64,000 bases of DNA from Neolewinella aurantiaca (GTDB lineage Bacteria; Bacteroidota; Bacteroidia; Chitinophagales; Saprospiraceae): the NCBI RefSeq assembly GCF_008014675.1, contig NZ_VOXD01000010.1, positions 1 through 64,000 on the forward strand, written 5' to 3'. The notes below the pieces were generated by a model. It made no database searches, was not told the DNA's origin, and saw nothing but the letters and a program-made list of their open reading frames with translations. The translations under genes and the position numbers were made by a program. Of this stretch, positions 8,401 through 17,153 are shown piece by piece (position 1 is the first letter of the stretch; the number at the start of each line of letters is the position of its first letter).

Positions 8401-8977
8401 GGTCGAGGTCGCCATCGCGGTCGTAATCCAGAAAAGCGGCCTGAGTGGTATTGGAGGTGTCGGCGATGCCGTAGGCTGCGGCCTGGTCGCTAAATTGCGG
8501 GATGCCGTTGGCATCGTTTCCTTCGTTGATGAAGAGCATATTTTTGCGGCGGCTCCCCGGGGAGTAAACAGTAGCCGAGACGTAGAGATCCGGTCTGCCG
8601 TCGGCGTTCACATCTCCTACAACCACGCCACTGCACCAGCGCTCCGTCGCCCCGGTATTGCTTTGCTCCGTGACGTCCTCGAACTTCAGGTCTCCACGAT
8701 TGATGTAGAGTGCGTTAGGGACGGTATTCCCCGTGAAATAGAGGTCCGGTTTATCGTCTCCGTTGAAGTCAGCAACGGCTACCCCTCCTCCGTTGTAGAC
8801 GTACTCAAAATCGAGAATATTAAAGGTATCGTCTTCGGCAATGTTGTTTGCAAAACCCAGCCCCGTATCTTCACTGCTTGTTCTTTCGAACAGAGGAGGA
8901 TTGGGCGCCGGAGCGCAGGTGCAAAGAAAAAATAAAAAGAGCAGGCAAAGGCACCAGCATTGTATTGACATCGACAT
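5447..8977 (-). CDS. FG-GAP/VCBS repeat and ASPIC/UnbV domain lipoprotein (CRTAC1-like)
   Basis: Very large exported protein (1176 aa from ATG 8977; ATG 8971 is equally possible). It starts with a Cys-rich hydrophobic signal (CLCLLFLFFLCTCAPAP) suggesting lipoprotein export, though the residue before the last Cys is Thr rather than the usual Gly or Ala. It then contains many FG-GAP/VCBS calcium-binding repeats (DFNGDDKPDLYFTG, DYDRDGDLDLYLV, DLDGDGDLDYVVNN) forming propeller blades. An ASPIC/UnbV segment (VGARVDLLDKQGRLLS, VTWPNGQQSRHEV) sits in the middle. Such proteins are surface exposed and often encoded beside SusC/SusD systems, as here, where it diverges from susC. Substrate unknown. 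A 20-mer copy forms part of the signal sequence. Confidence 0.88.
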   Translation of the reverse strand: MSMSIQCWCLCLLFLFFLCTCAPAPNPPLFERTSSEDTGLGFANNIAEDDTFNILDFEYVYNGGGVAVADFNGDDKPDLYFTGNTVPNALYINRGDLKFEDVTEQSNTGATERWCSGVVVGDVNADGRPDLYVSATVYSPGSRRKNMLFINEGNDANGIPQFSDQAAAYGIADTSNTTQAAFLDYDRDGDLDLYLVVNEMDNRLIPNRYLPKRRDGKGRRNDILYRNDGDQGEGHPVFTNVTLAAGINMDGYGLGLNICDINHDGWPDIYVTNDYVTNDLLWINNQDGTFTDRADDYFKHSAYSAMGNDVSDLNNDGLEDVIALDMFPETNARRKSMMPPNNYHAYLNNDRYGYQYQYTRNVLQLARGQRPGNGSEPIFAEIGGLAGIAATDWSWSPLAADFDHDGDRDLLISNGFPKDVTDGDFMDYNIAVGNIASRKMLLPKIPSVKVANYAYANDGGDVPTFQKVTEEWGLNEPSYSNGAAYADLDGDGDLDYVVNNINDKCFLYRNTLMDGEAKKGNYLTVRLRQKDGNTAAVGARVDLLDKQGRLLSTVFQSPVRGYLSSVSQDLHFGLDTLTAANLTVTWPNGQQSRHEVGSVNQLMTIDGPAGDRPRNAEVAGMTTSPYLQEAPGLVTAFGPHKDSLFIDFNVQPLLPHKLSEYGPGLAVADVNGDGRDDLYRSGSHFYSGELLIQQADGSFVADPMAIQLSKGPEELGSLFFDADGDGDADLYLASGGSELSLTNDDYLDRLLINDGTGKFSHAASALPAVKNSSSCVRAADVDHDGDLDLFIGGRLIPARYPEPADSYLLLNDGSGKFTAADSGLFQKLGLVTDALFTDYDNDGWVDLLVAGQGMPLRLFRNTEGSYADATPAVFEEHNGWWNGLTGADFDQDGDIDYVASNFGGNHLYHQNGEDYVALYGADFDRNGGFDLLLGDRALGPDGKLEEFPHFQRKDTEKQLSVVKGRYPYHADFGKVTMEQFLTDFPAKDLISLKSNYLRSAWVENLGDGNFAFHQLPAAAQLAPLFAVTTVDLNHDGYEDLVAVGNDFGAETGGGRIDALNGIALLFDPATKSFRSLSMQESGLFVPGNGRSLVSLRGADGQVLVAAENQGPTRAYELPTAGGRWYQPAAKTARLSLTYKDGHTSVKECYYGSGFLSQGGRGVWLPDSVTEVEEVGF
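8904..8925 (-). repeat. dispersed 20-mer copy 3
   Basis: TTTGCACCTGCGCTCCGGCG on the minus strand, read as CTCAPAP at the export signal of the FG-GAP lipoprotein. The second half differs from consensus. Confidence 0.65.
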
Positions 8978-9428
8978 AAAAGTGGTGATTGACTTTAGTG
9001 AATTCCGTACATCCCGGATACAAGGATAGTCGTTTTTTCTGAAAAAAGAAGCCCATCCGCTCAAAGCAAAAAATTGATCGCGACGAGAATACGCGGCTGA
9101 TTTGCATCAATCGCAGAAAGAAAAACCACGTCTCAGAGCCGAAAAACGGCCTCCAAAACACCCTAGTAAGTGTTTTCTTCACACTAAGGCAAAAATAGTT
9201 CGACTTTGACAACTTCATTACGGATTTATATTCTATAATTGTGGTACGCTACAAACTTTTTTTCGCTTTTCCCCATGAATACATCAAAAACAATCGTTTG
9301 CACTTATTAGCAAAAAAGAATTGGCTAAGTTTTAAGCAGCCATTCAGGGCTAAGTTTCGTTCTCAGGAGAGAGTGATTAGTCTTTCACCCAATTTTTCGA
9401 TCATACAATAAATACAACTCACTTAATT
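8978..9428. other. divergent intergenic region
   Basis: 451 bases between the FG-GAP lipoprotein gene and susC, with no gene. A minus-strand match to the -7 box, TATTTTTGC, lies at 9189-9197 but lacks a TTG at the expected distance. No confident promoter was found for susC; the region is AT-rich toward it. Confidence 0.5.
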
Positions 9429-12400
9429 ATGAAACAACTTCTATGCCTGCTGCTGCTCGTCTTGGGGACGGCGGCGGTTAGCGCTCAAACTAACCTTTCC
9501 GGCACTCTGCTGGACACAGATGGCTTCCCGCTTCCCGGGGCGACCATTCTGGCTAAAGGGACCAGCGCCGGTACGGTTGCTGATCTCGATGGCAACTACA
9601 GTCTCACCATTCCTGAAGGCATCTCTGAAATCGTCGTCTCTTACACGGGCTACGAAACCCAGACGATCGCCATCGACGGACGAACGACCATTGACATCGT
9701 ACTTTCTGAGGGTGTTTCCCTCGACGAAATCGTTGTTACGGGCTATTCCGTTAAGAGTAAGCGCCAGACCACCGGTGCTGTATCTACGGTAAGTACTGCT
9801 CAACTCGCTGCTGTACCCAGTGGCAACGTCGAGCAGCAGCTTCAGGGTCGTGCACCTGGTGTTACGGTGATCACCAATGGTCAGCCGGGTACCAGTTCCA
9901 TCATCCGTATTCGTGGTTTCGGTTCATTCGGGGGCAACTCGCCGCTGTACGTTGTTGACGGAGTACCGGTAGACAACATCGAATTTCTTAACCCCGACGA
10001 CATTGAGGCAACCTCGATCCTGAAAGATGCTGCTTCAGCTTCTATCTACGGTTCCCGTGCAGCCAGTGGCGTTGTGGTTATTCAGACCAAGCGCGGCAAA
10101 AAGACCGCCCAGCCACTTAAGGTCAGCTACAACGGCCTGGTTGGATTTACTGATCCCGGCAACGGTCCTGACTTCCTCACTCCTCAGCAGGATGCCGACA
10201 AAGCATGGGAAGCACTTCGTAACGATGGCCTCTCTCCCGGAGACGACGGCTGGGGACATCCTCAGTACGGCGACGGTGCGACCCCGGTACTACCTGACTA
10301 CATCATGGTTGGTAACCAGGCGGGTGTAAGTGGTTCCATCGATCTGGAAGCCCAGCGTGAACTGTACAACATCGATGCCCGCGCAGGCGACCTTTATCAG
10401 GTTATGGCTGCCAACAAAGAGGGAACCGACTGGTACGACGCAATTACCCGTACCGGTATCCTTCAGCGCCACACCCTTGGCTTCTCCGGTTCAACTGAGA
10501 GCTCACGCTACTACGTTGGCATGGGCGCACAAGTGCAGGAAGGCATCCTTCTCAACAACGACTTCAAGCGCTACAGCTTACGGATCAACACCGAATTTGA
10601 CCTTGGTAAGTACGTCCGTGTCGGGGAGAACTTCCAGATTACGCACCGTCAGACCAACGGTTTGCTTGGCGAAAGCGGTGGCTCCGGTGTATCGGATGAC
10701 GAGAACAGCATCCTCGGCGCATTCCGTATGAACCCAATCATCCCTGTTTACGACGAATTTGGTGGTTACGCAGGGACCCGCGCGCTGGGCTTTAACAACC
10801 CACGTAACCCCGTTGCTGAGCGCGACGGCGTTGCTGACAACAGAGGTTTCAGCAACCGTCTCTTTGGCAACGTATATGTAGAGATTGAGCCTATTCAGGA
10901 CCTTATCTTCCGTTCCAGCTTCGGTGGTGGCTTCATTGGTTTCCACAGCAACTTCTACAGCCGCCAGACCTACGAGAATTCTGAGAACAACGGTAGCTTT
11001 GGCTACGGTGAAAACCAGGGTTACTTCAACGACTGGACCTGGACCAATACTGCTAAGTACAAAAAGTCATTCGGTTCCAACAACTTCGACATCCTGGTAG
11101 GCTACGAAGCCATTGAAGCAGGCAACGGCCGCGTAAGCGGTGCCAGTGGTATTAATCCATTCAGCCGTGACATTAACTTCATCAACCTGTCTACGGTTTC
11201 GGCCAATCCTCCTTTCAGCAGCTACAGCGTTCCTGTCAAGTTTGCCTCTGTTTTCACACAGTTGAACTACAACTGGAACGACAAGTACTACCTGACCGCA
11301 ACACTCCGCCGGGATGAGTCCAGCCGCTTTGGTGCAAACCAGCGTACCGGTACTTTCCCTGCCTTCTCTGCTGCATGGCGGGTAACTGCCGAGCCATTCA
11401 TGGCCAACCAGAACTTCTTTACCGACCTGAAAATTCGTGGTGGTTACGGAGAAATGGGTAACTCCAACAACGTAAACGCTAACAACCGCTTTTCGCTCTT
11501 CGCCCAGTCGTTAGGTGCATCCAGCTACCCGATCGACGGAAGCAATAACGCTGTAGACATTGGATTCTTCCAGAGCCGTATCGGTTCTGAGAATGCACGT
11601 TGGGAGACTTCTGTCACCTCCAACATCGGCTTCGACGCCACAATTCTCGGAGGCAAAGTAGACGTGATTGCTGACCTGTGGCGCAAGGAAACCAACGACC
11701 TGCTCGTACAACTTCCCCTGCCAGCTGTAAACGGTTCGGCAGCAGCTCCGGTAACCAACATCGGTAGTATGCTTAACCAGGGTCTCGACATGGCCATCAC
11801 TTACCGTGATAAATTCAGCAGCGACTTCGGTTTTGAGGTAACACTGAACGGTGCATTACTGAAAAACGAAATCACCAAATTCACCGACGACGTTGACTTC
11901 TTCGATGCTACCGGTTCCCGTATTACCGGTACAATTGTACGCAACGAGGTAGGCCGCTCCCTTTCTTCCTTCTTCGGATACAAGGTAGTTGGTCTCTTCC
12001 AGGATGACGCGGAAATTGCTAACGCTCCTACACAGCCTGACGCCGCTCCCGGACGCTTCCGTTTCGAAGACAACAACAGCCGTAATGAAGACGGTGAGCT
12101 TACCGGCGTGCCAGACGGTATCATCGACGAGGCAGACCGTACCTTCCTTGGAAGTGCCGTTCCTGACTTTACCGGTGGCCTTAACCTCAAGCTTACTTAC
12201 AAAAACTTCGACCTGGAGACATTCCTGTACGCCAGCGTTGGTAATGAGATTTACAACAACTCCAAGTGGTTCACTGACTTCTACGGAACATTCAAAGGGG
12301 CTTCTGTTTCTTCACGCGTTCTTGACAGCTGGACACCGGAGAACACTGACACCGATGTGCCGATTTACGAAACAGCTTCGAACTTCAGTACTTCTCAGCA

Positions 12401-12662
12401 GTCTACCAGCTACTACGTCGAAGATGGTTCTTACCTGCGGATGCAGTACCTCACCCTGGGCTACACCCTCGACAACAGCGCGTTTAACGGAGCGTTCAAC
12501 AACCTCCGCCTGGCTGTTTCCGCCACCAACCTTTTCACAATCACCGGTTACGACGGCCTGGATCCTGCCGTTGGCGGTTCTGCGGACACTGACTTTGGTG
12601 TTGACGTAGGTAACTACCCAACCACCCGTGGTTTCAACTTTAACATCAGCCTGGACTTTTAA
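9429..12662 (+). CDS. SusC/RagA-family TonB-linked outer membrane transporter
   Basis: 1077-aa outer membrane receptor that pairs with the following SusD-like lipoprotein to import oligomers using TonB energy. It has a signal peptide (residues 1-20, ending VSAQ), an N-terminal carboxypeptidase-like regulatory domain (GTLLDTDGFPLPGATIL), a TonB plug (LYVVDGVPVDNIEFLNPDDI, ILKDAASASIYGSRAASG) and a long beta-barrel ending in an aromatic residue (FNFNISLDF). Length and order match SusC proteins. Only 27 bases separate it from the susD-like gene, so they are co-transcribed. No glycosidase, sulfatase or sigma/anti-sigma gene adjoins, so the substrate is not indicated. Confidence 0.95.
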   Translation: MKQLLCLLLLVLGTAAVSAQTNLSGTLLDTDGFPLPGATILAKGTSAGTVADLDGNYSLTIPEGISEIVVSYTGYETQTIAIDGRTTIDIVLSEGVSLDEIVVTGYSVKSKRQTTGAVSTVSTAQLAAVPSGNVEQQLQGRAPGVTVITNGQPGTSSIIRIRGFGSFGGNSPLYVVDGVPVDNIEFLNPDDIEATSILKDAASASIYGSRAASGVVVIQTKRGKKTAQPLKVSYNGLVGFTDPGNGPDFLTPQQDADKAWEALRNDGLSPGDDGWGHPQYGDGATPVLPDYIMVGNQAGVSGSIDLEAQRELYNIDARAGDLYQVMAANKEGTDWYDAITRTGILQRHTLGFSGSTESSRYYVGMGAQVQEGILLNNDFKRYSLRINTEFDLGKYVRVGENFQITHRQTNGLLGESGGSGVSDDENSILGAFRMNPIIPVYDEFGGYAGTRALGFNNPRNPVAERDGVADNRGFSNRLFGNVYVEIEPIQDLIFRSSFGGGFIGFHSNFYSRQTYENSENNGSFGYGENQGYFNDWTWTNTAKYKKSFGSNNFDILVGYEAIEAGNGRVSGASGINPFSRDINFINLSTVSANPPFSSYSVPVKFASVFTQLNYNWNDKYYLTATLRRDESSRFGANQRTGTFPAFSAAWRVTAEPFMANQNFFTDLKIRGGYGEMGNSNNVNANNRFSLFAQSLGASSYPIDGSNNAVDIGFFQSRIGSENARWETSVTSNIGFDATILGGKVDVIADLWRKETNDLLVQLPLPAVNGSAAAPVTNIGSMLNQGLDMAITYRDKFSSDFGFEVTLNGALLKNEITKFTDDVDFFDATGSRITGTIVRNEVGRSLSSFFGYKVVGLFQDDAEIANAPTQPDAAPGRFRFEDNNSRNEDGELTGVPDGIIDEADRTFLGSAVPDFTGGLNLKLTYKNFDLETFLYASVGNEIYNNSKWFTDFYGTFKGASVSSRVLDSWTPENTDTDVPIYETASNFSTSQQSTSYYVEDGSYLRMQYLTLGYTLDNSAFNGAFNNLRLAVSATNLFTITGYDGLDPAVGGSADTDFGVDVGNYPTTRGFNFNISLDF

Positions 12663-12689
12663 TTAAGGACAGCTATAAAATAATAAAAC

Positions 12690-14420
12690 ATGAAAGCATT
12701 AACTCGCTTTTTCTTGCTACCCCTGGCATCCCTCCTCATGGCGGGTCTGCTATGGACCTGTAGCGACGACTTTCTCGAAGTGGCCCCCCGTGGCTCCCTC
12801 GACGAAAACGTACTTAGTTCAGAGGCCGGCATCGAAGGTGCTCTGCTGGGTGCCTACTCTCAACTCGGTGGCCGAGGGAACTACTTCTCCGGCGCCTCCA
12901 ACTGGGCAAACGGCTCTATCCAGGGCGGCGAAGCCAATAAAGGCACCAACGACGGTGACTTTACTGAAATCAACGAACTCGTTCGTTACCAGCTTCAGTC
13001 TACTTCCCGTATCCCCAGTGATCGTTGGATAGGAATCTTCGACGGTATTACCAGAGCAAACTCTGCCCTGAAACTGCTCTCTCTTTCTGACGACGTTCAG
13101 CTGACCGAGGCTGACCGCGCGCGTATCGAAGGTGAAGCACGCTTCCTGCGTGGACACTACTACTTCCAGCTGAAGATTTCTTACAACCAGGCTCCTTTTC
13201 TCACTCCGGAGCTTTCCGTAGAAGAGCAGCAAATGGTTGTTTCTTCAGAAGACATCTGGGACGAGATCGAAGCGGACTTCCGCTTTGGTTACGAGAACCT
13301 TCCTGAAACACTCGCCGAAGCCGGTCGTGCCAACAAATGGGCTGCCGGTGCTTACCTCGGTAAGACTTTGCTTTACCAGGAGAAGTGGGGCGAAGCCCGT
13401 ACCGTTCTCAACGACGTAGTAACCAACGGTAAGACCACCAACGGTCAGTCATACGGCCTGCTCGACAACTACGCCGACGCTTTCAACGCTGAGTTTGATA
13501 ACAGCAAAGAATCTGTATTCGCTGTCCAGGCAGCTGCTAACTCCGGTACAACCAACGTAGCGAACCCGGACATGGTACTGAACTTCCCCCACAACAACGG
13601 CCCGGGTAACTGCTGTGGATTCTTTCAGCCTTCATTCGACCTGGCGAACTCTTTCCGCACCAGCGACGGGTTGCCACTTCTCGACAACTCCTACAACAGC
13701 GAGGAAAATCGCCTTGTCACTGACTTTGGTGTTGCCGCCAACGACGCCTTCACGCCTGATGACGGCCCCGTTGACCCGCGCCTCGATCACAGTGTAGGCC
13801 GTCGCGGAATTCCTTACCTCGGTTTCGGTCCCCACCCCGGCGTTGCTTACGTAAGAGATCAGCCCTACGGTGGTCCTTACACGCCTAAGAAGTTTGTTTA
13901 CTACGCAGACCAGGAAGGCTCCCTCTCCGACGGAACTTCATGGACAAAAGGTTACGGCTCGATGAACTACAACATCATCCGTTTCGCCGACGTACTCCTT
14001 ATGCTCGCCGAAGCTGAGATTGAGTCAGACAACCTCGACGCAGGTCGTGACCTGATCAACCAAGTACGCGAGCGCGCAGCGCTTTCCAGCAGCATGATTA
14101 TGAACGACGACGGGACGCCTGCAGCGAACTACGAGATCGCCAACTACGATTCTTTTGCCGACAAAGCAGAAGCGCTTTCTGCTCTCTACATGGAGCGCAA
14201 GCTGGAGCTGAGCGGCGAAGGTCACCGCTTCTTTGACCTCGTTCGTTGGGGTGTTGCAAAATCTGAGCTCGATCGCATCATTGCCAACGAGCAGATGTTC
14301 CTGCCCATCGCGTACTCGGGTGCTTCATTCACTACTCCACAGGATCTTTACTACCCGATCCCACAAGGTCAGATTGACCTTCAGGGTTCCGATGTTCTGC
14401 CGCAGAACCCAGGCTACTAA
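12690..14420 (+). CDS. RagB/SusD-family nutrient-binding lipoprotein
   Basis: 576-aa surface lipoprotein partner of the preceding SusC-like transporter. The signal LLMAGLLWTCSDDF contains the probable lipidated Cys. The body has SusD features: GEARFLRGHYYFQL (TPR-like helix), the RFADVLLMLAEAEI helix, and the C-terminal region LSGEGHRFFDLVRWGVA followed by a YYPIPQGQIDL ending. A rho-independent terminator follows at 14485, closing the two-gene unit. Confidence 0.95.
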   Translation: MKALTRFFLLPLASLLMAGLLWTCSDDFLEVAPRGSLDENVLSSEAGIEGALLGAYSQLGGRGNYFSGASNWANGSIQGGEANKGTNDGDFTEINELVRYQLQSTSRIPSDRWIGIFDGITRANSALKLLSLSDDVQLTEADRARIEGEARFLRGHYYFQLKISYNQAPFLTPELSVEEQQMVVSSEDIWDEIEADFRFGYENLPETLAEAGRANKWAAGAYLGKTLLYQEKWGEARTVLNDVVTNGKTTNGQSYGLLDNYADAFNAEFDNSKESVFAVQAAANSGTTNVANPDMVLNFPHNNGPGNCCGFFQPSFDLANSFRTSDGLPLLDNSYNSEENRLVTDFGVAANDAFTPDDGPVDPRLDHSVGRRGIPYLGFGPHPGVAYVRDQPYGGPYTPKKFVYYADQEGSLSDGTSWTKGYGSMNYNIIRFADVLLMLAEAEIESDNLDAGRDLINQVRERAALSSSMIMNDDGTPAANYEIANYDSFADKAEALSALYMERKLELSGEGHRFFDLVRWGVAKSELDRIIANEQMFLPIAYSGASFTTPQDLYYPIPQGQIDLQGSDVLPQNPGY

Positions 14421-14484
14421 GCCGATCCTTAACCGGAAGCCTGTAGTTCCGTAAAACGACTGCCGGCCTCTGAAGCACTGCAAA

Positions 14485-14523
14485 GAAAAGCCCCTCGCTA
14501 ATGGTTAGCGAGGGGCTTTTCTC
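14485..14523. terminator. bidirectional rho-independent terminator
   Basis: GAAAAGCCCCTCGCTAA pairs with TTAGCGAGGGGCTTTTC around a short loop, with A and T runs on both sides. It serves susC-susD and possibly crtB from the other side. Confidence 0.9.
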
Positions 14524-14666
14524 TTTGGCGGCAACGGTAAACCTAAGTCAGAACCGAAAAGATGACGCAGGCTATTACCGTATTCAGGTTTGACAGACCA
14601 TGGTGTCGCGCGATCAAATTGAGCAACAACCTGGCTTGCTAATCATGGCACTGGAAATACCGGCTC

Positions 14667-15503
14667 CTACAACATCCCAAACCGAGCGCGAACAGCACTG
14701 GTAGCCAGCAAATACACTTTCCGCCCGTCGTTTACGCGGATGCGTTCCTGGGCGACCTGCCGGGCAGGTGAGCGTTTGATTTTTTGGAACAGTTTGGTGT
14801 AATACACATAGGCGAGGTAGACTCCGAGACGGGCAGTGACGGGCAGTTGCTTAATGCCTTCGTAGGCATAGTCAAAGTCTTTCTTGATATCAGCTTCAAT
14901 TTCGAGCTTAGTGGCCTGATCGAACTTATTGTAGTCAACGCCCGGGAAATAGACGCGGCCGCGTTCTTCGTAGTCGGATTTGATGTCACGCAGAAAATTG
15001 ATTTTCTGGAATGCAGAACCGAGTGCACAGGCCATCGGCCTCAGCCGCTCATACTCCGCTTCGTTGCCTTTCAGGAAGACCTTCAGGCACATCAAACCGA
15101 CTACCTCGGCAGAACCGTAGATGTAGGTCTCGTAGAGGTCGTCGTGATAAGTAGAGAACTCAAGGTCCATGGCCATGCTGTCCAGGAAGGGGTCAATGAG
15201 GTCGCGCCCGATGTTGTATTCATTGGCGACTTCCTGAAAAGCCTGCAGGACGGGGTTGAGGCTGATACCCTCTTCGATGGCCAGATAGGTATCGTTACGG
15301 AAACGAGCCAAAAGCGTGGCTTTGTCTTTACTATGGAAAGTATCCACGATCTCGTCGGCAAAGCGTACGAAACCATAGATGCCATAGATAGGAGCCCGAA
15401 GGGCTTTATCGAATACCCGGATGCCCAAGCTGAAGCTCGTGCTGTAGCGGCGGGTGATCAGGGAGGCGCACTCCCGGCAAACTTCTTGGTAAAGGCTAAG
15501 CAT
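14667..15503 (-). CDS. crtB: phytoene synthase
   Basis: 278-aa squalene/phytoene synthase that condenses two geranylgeranyl diphosphates to phytoene, the first committed carotenoid step. It shows both aspartate-rich motifs: DEIVD near residue 50 and DIKSDYEERGRVYFP near residue 180. The start ATG 15503 overlaps the end of crtI by 8 bases, indicating translational coupling in a crtI-crtB operon. Length is normal for the family. Confidence 0.95.
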   Translation of the reverse strand: MLSLYQEVCRECASLITRRYSTSFSLGIRVFDKALRAPIYGIYGFVRFADEIVDTFHSKDKATLLARFRNDTYLAIEEGISLNPVLQAFQEVANEYNIGRDLIDPFLDSMAMDLEFSTYHDDLYETYIYGSAEVVGLMCLKVFLKGNEAEYERLRPMACALGSAFQKINFLRDIKSDYEERGRVYFPGVDYNKFDQATKLEIEADIKKDFDYAYEGIKQLPVTARLGVYLAYVYYTKLFQKIKRSPARQVAQERIRVNDGRKVYLLATSAVRARFGML

Positions 15504-17031
15504 GTGTTCGATTGGACGGAGCTGAAGTCAGGTTTTTTGCTCCTGTGAGCTCTTGGTGAATGTCACGGGCAGCGACCTCCCCGGAGATGATGCTGGGCGG
15601 CATTCCCGGCCCGGGGGTGGTAAGCTGACCGGTGTACCACAAGTTACGCAGTTTTTTGCTACGTAGTTTTGGTTTTAAAAACGCGGTCTGGGTCAGGGTG
15701 TTCGCCAGCCCGTAAGCGTTACCGCGGAAGGCGTTGTAGTCTTCCTTGAATTCTTTGTGGGCAAACCCGCGCTTGTACACAACGTGAGGCCGGATGTCTA
15801 CGCCGGTGCGTTGTTCAAACCGGTCGCACATCAGTTCCCAATAGTGTTCGCGGCGGGCCTCGGTATCGTCGAGATCGGGGGCGAGGGGAAGCAGGAAGAA
15901 GAGGTTCTCCTTGCCTGCGGGCGCTACCGACGGATCGGTAACCGACGGAGCACAGACGTAGAAGAGTGGGTCTTCCGGCCAGGCGGGTTCTTCGTAGATT
16001 TCGTGAGCGTGTCGGTTGAAGTCGGCGTCGAAAAACAGGGTATGATGGTGCAGGTTGGGGATCTTCCGGTCGAGGCCGACGTAGAAAAGGAGGCTGGAAG
16101 GAGCCATCGTTCGCTTCTGCCAGTAACTCTCGGAGTAAACGCGGTCTTTCGGCGCGAGGACTTCCTGCTCGAAGTGATGATAATCTGCGCCACACACCAG
16201 GATGTCGGTCGGGTAAACATTACCATCCGCGGTAGAGACCGACTTCACCTTCCCCTGCTCCGTTAACACACTTTGCACCTGCGCCCCCGCATGAATTTCC
16301 ACCCCTAAACCCCTGGCAACACTCACCATGCCTTCGATGATTTTGTGCATACCGCCGAGCGGGTACCAGGTACCGAGTGCAAGGTCAGCGTAATTCATCA
16401 GGCTGTAGAGCGCAGGCGTGTTTTCGGGCGTTGCCCCCAGGAACAGCACGGGAAATTCGAGCAATTGCCGCAGTTGGGGGTGCTTGAAAAGTTTGCGGAC
16501 GTAGGTGGCCATATCCGTAAGCATCTGCAATTTAAGACTCGCCTTCACTACGCGTAGGTCAGCAAAATCCATAATCGAATGGCCGGGCTTCTGGACAAAT
16601 TCGCCCAGTCCCACACGGTATTTATATTCCGCTTCTTCGAGAAATTTACGTAGGTTAGCAGAACTGCCCGGCTCCAGTTTTTCGAAGAGAGCGAACAGGT
16701 CTTTGTCGTTGGCCGGCACATCCATGAGATCGTTTTTTCCGAACACGATTTCGTAGCTGGGGTCTAACCGGACCAATTCGTAGTGCGCGGCAGCGGAGCT
16801 GCCGAAGTCATTGAAAAATCGCTCGAACACTTCAGGCATCCAGTACCAACTGGGGCCCATGTCGAACTGAAAGCCCTCGTGGTGGAACGTTCGCGCGCGG
16901 CCACCCAGGCCTTCGTTCTTTTCCAGAATGCGGACTCTGTAGCCCTCGCGGGCGAGATAGCAGGCGGTCGAGAGGCCGGCAAAGCCTGCTCCTACCACGG
17001 TTATTTGTTCTTGACGTAGCTGTTTGCTCAT
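15496..17031 (-). CDS. crtI: phytoene desaturase (CrtI family)
   Basis: 511-aa FAD-dependent desaturase introducing double bonds into phytoene to give lycopene, the substrate of CrtY. The N terminus has the dinucleotide fold (VVGAGFAGLSTACYLAREG) and the family's GGRARTFHHEGFQFDMGPSW stretch; the C terminus has LWYTGQLTTPGPGMPPSIIS. ATG 17031 puts the FAD fold close to the N terminus, as usual. A copy of the 20-mer lies inside (16272-16291). Confidence 0.95.
   Translation of the reverse strand: MSKQLRQEQITVVGAGFAGLSTACYLAREGYRVRILEKNEGLGGRARTFHHEGFQFDMGPSWYWMPEVFERFFNDFGSSAAAHYELVRLDPSYEIVFGKNDLMDVPANDKDLFALFEKLEPGSSANLRKFLEEAEYKYRVGLGEFVQKPGHSIMDFADLRVVKASLKLQMLTDMATYVRKLFKHPQLRQLLEFPVLFLGATPENTPALYSLMNYADLALGTWYPLGGMHKIIEGMVSVARGLGVEIHAGAQVQSVLTEQGKVKSVSTADGNVYPTDILVCGADYHHFEQEVLAPKDRVYSESYWQKRTMAPSSLLFYVGLDRKIPNLHHHTLFFDADFNRHAHEIYEEPAWPEDPLFYVCAPSVTDPSVAPAGKENLFFLLPLAPDLDDTEARREHYWELMCDRFEQRTGVDIRPHVVYKRGFAHKEFKEDYNAFRGNAYGLANTLTQTAFLKPKLRSKKLRNLWYTGQLTTPGPGMPPSIISGEVAARDIHQELTGAKNLTSAPSNRTHA
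16272..16291 (+). repeat. dispersed 20-mer copy 4
   Basis: TTTGCACCTGCGCCCCCGCA, antisense to crtI, where the gene reads AGAQVQS. Confidence 0.7.
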
Positions 17032-17153
17032 GTAACGGCCTAACAGCAAGGGGCCAAAACTGTTTGGAGAAATGTTATTTGGGAGGTATGTTTTTGGGCA
17101 TTCTCCTTAGCGGATCGGGAGCAAGCACGGCCATTCAGCCGGTCCTGTCCTGT

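Noticed and set aside
7196-8935. two long plus-strand frames (290 and 285 codons)
   Set aside because: Antisense to the FG-GAP repeats; the composition (Val/Asp-rich) is typical of such shadows and there is no family signal.
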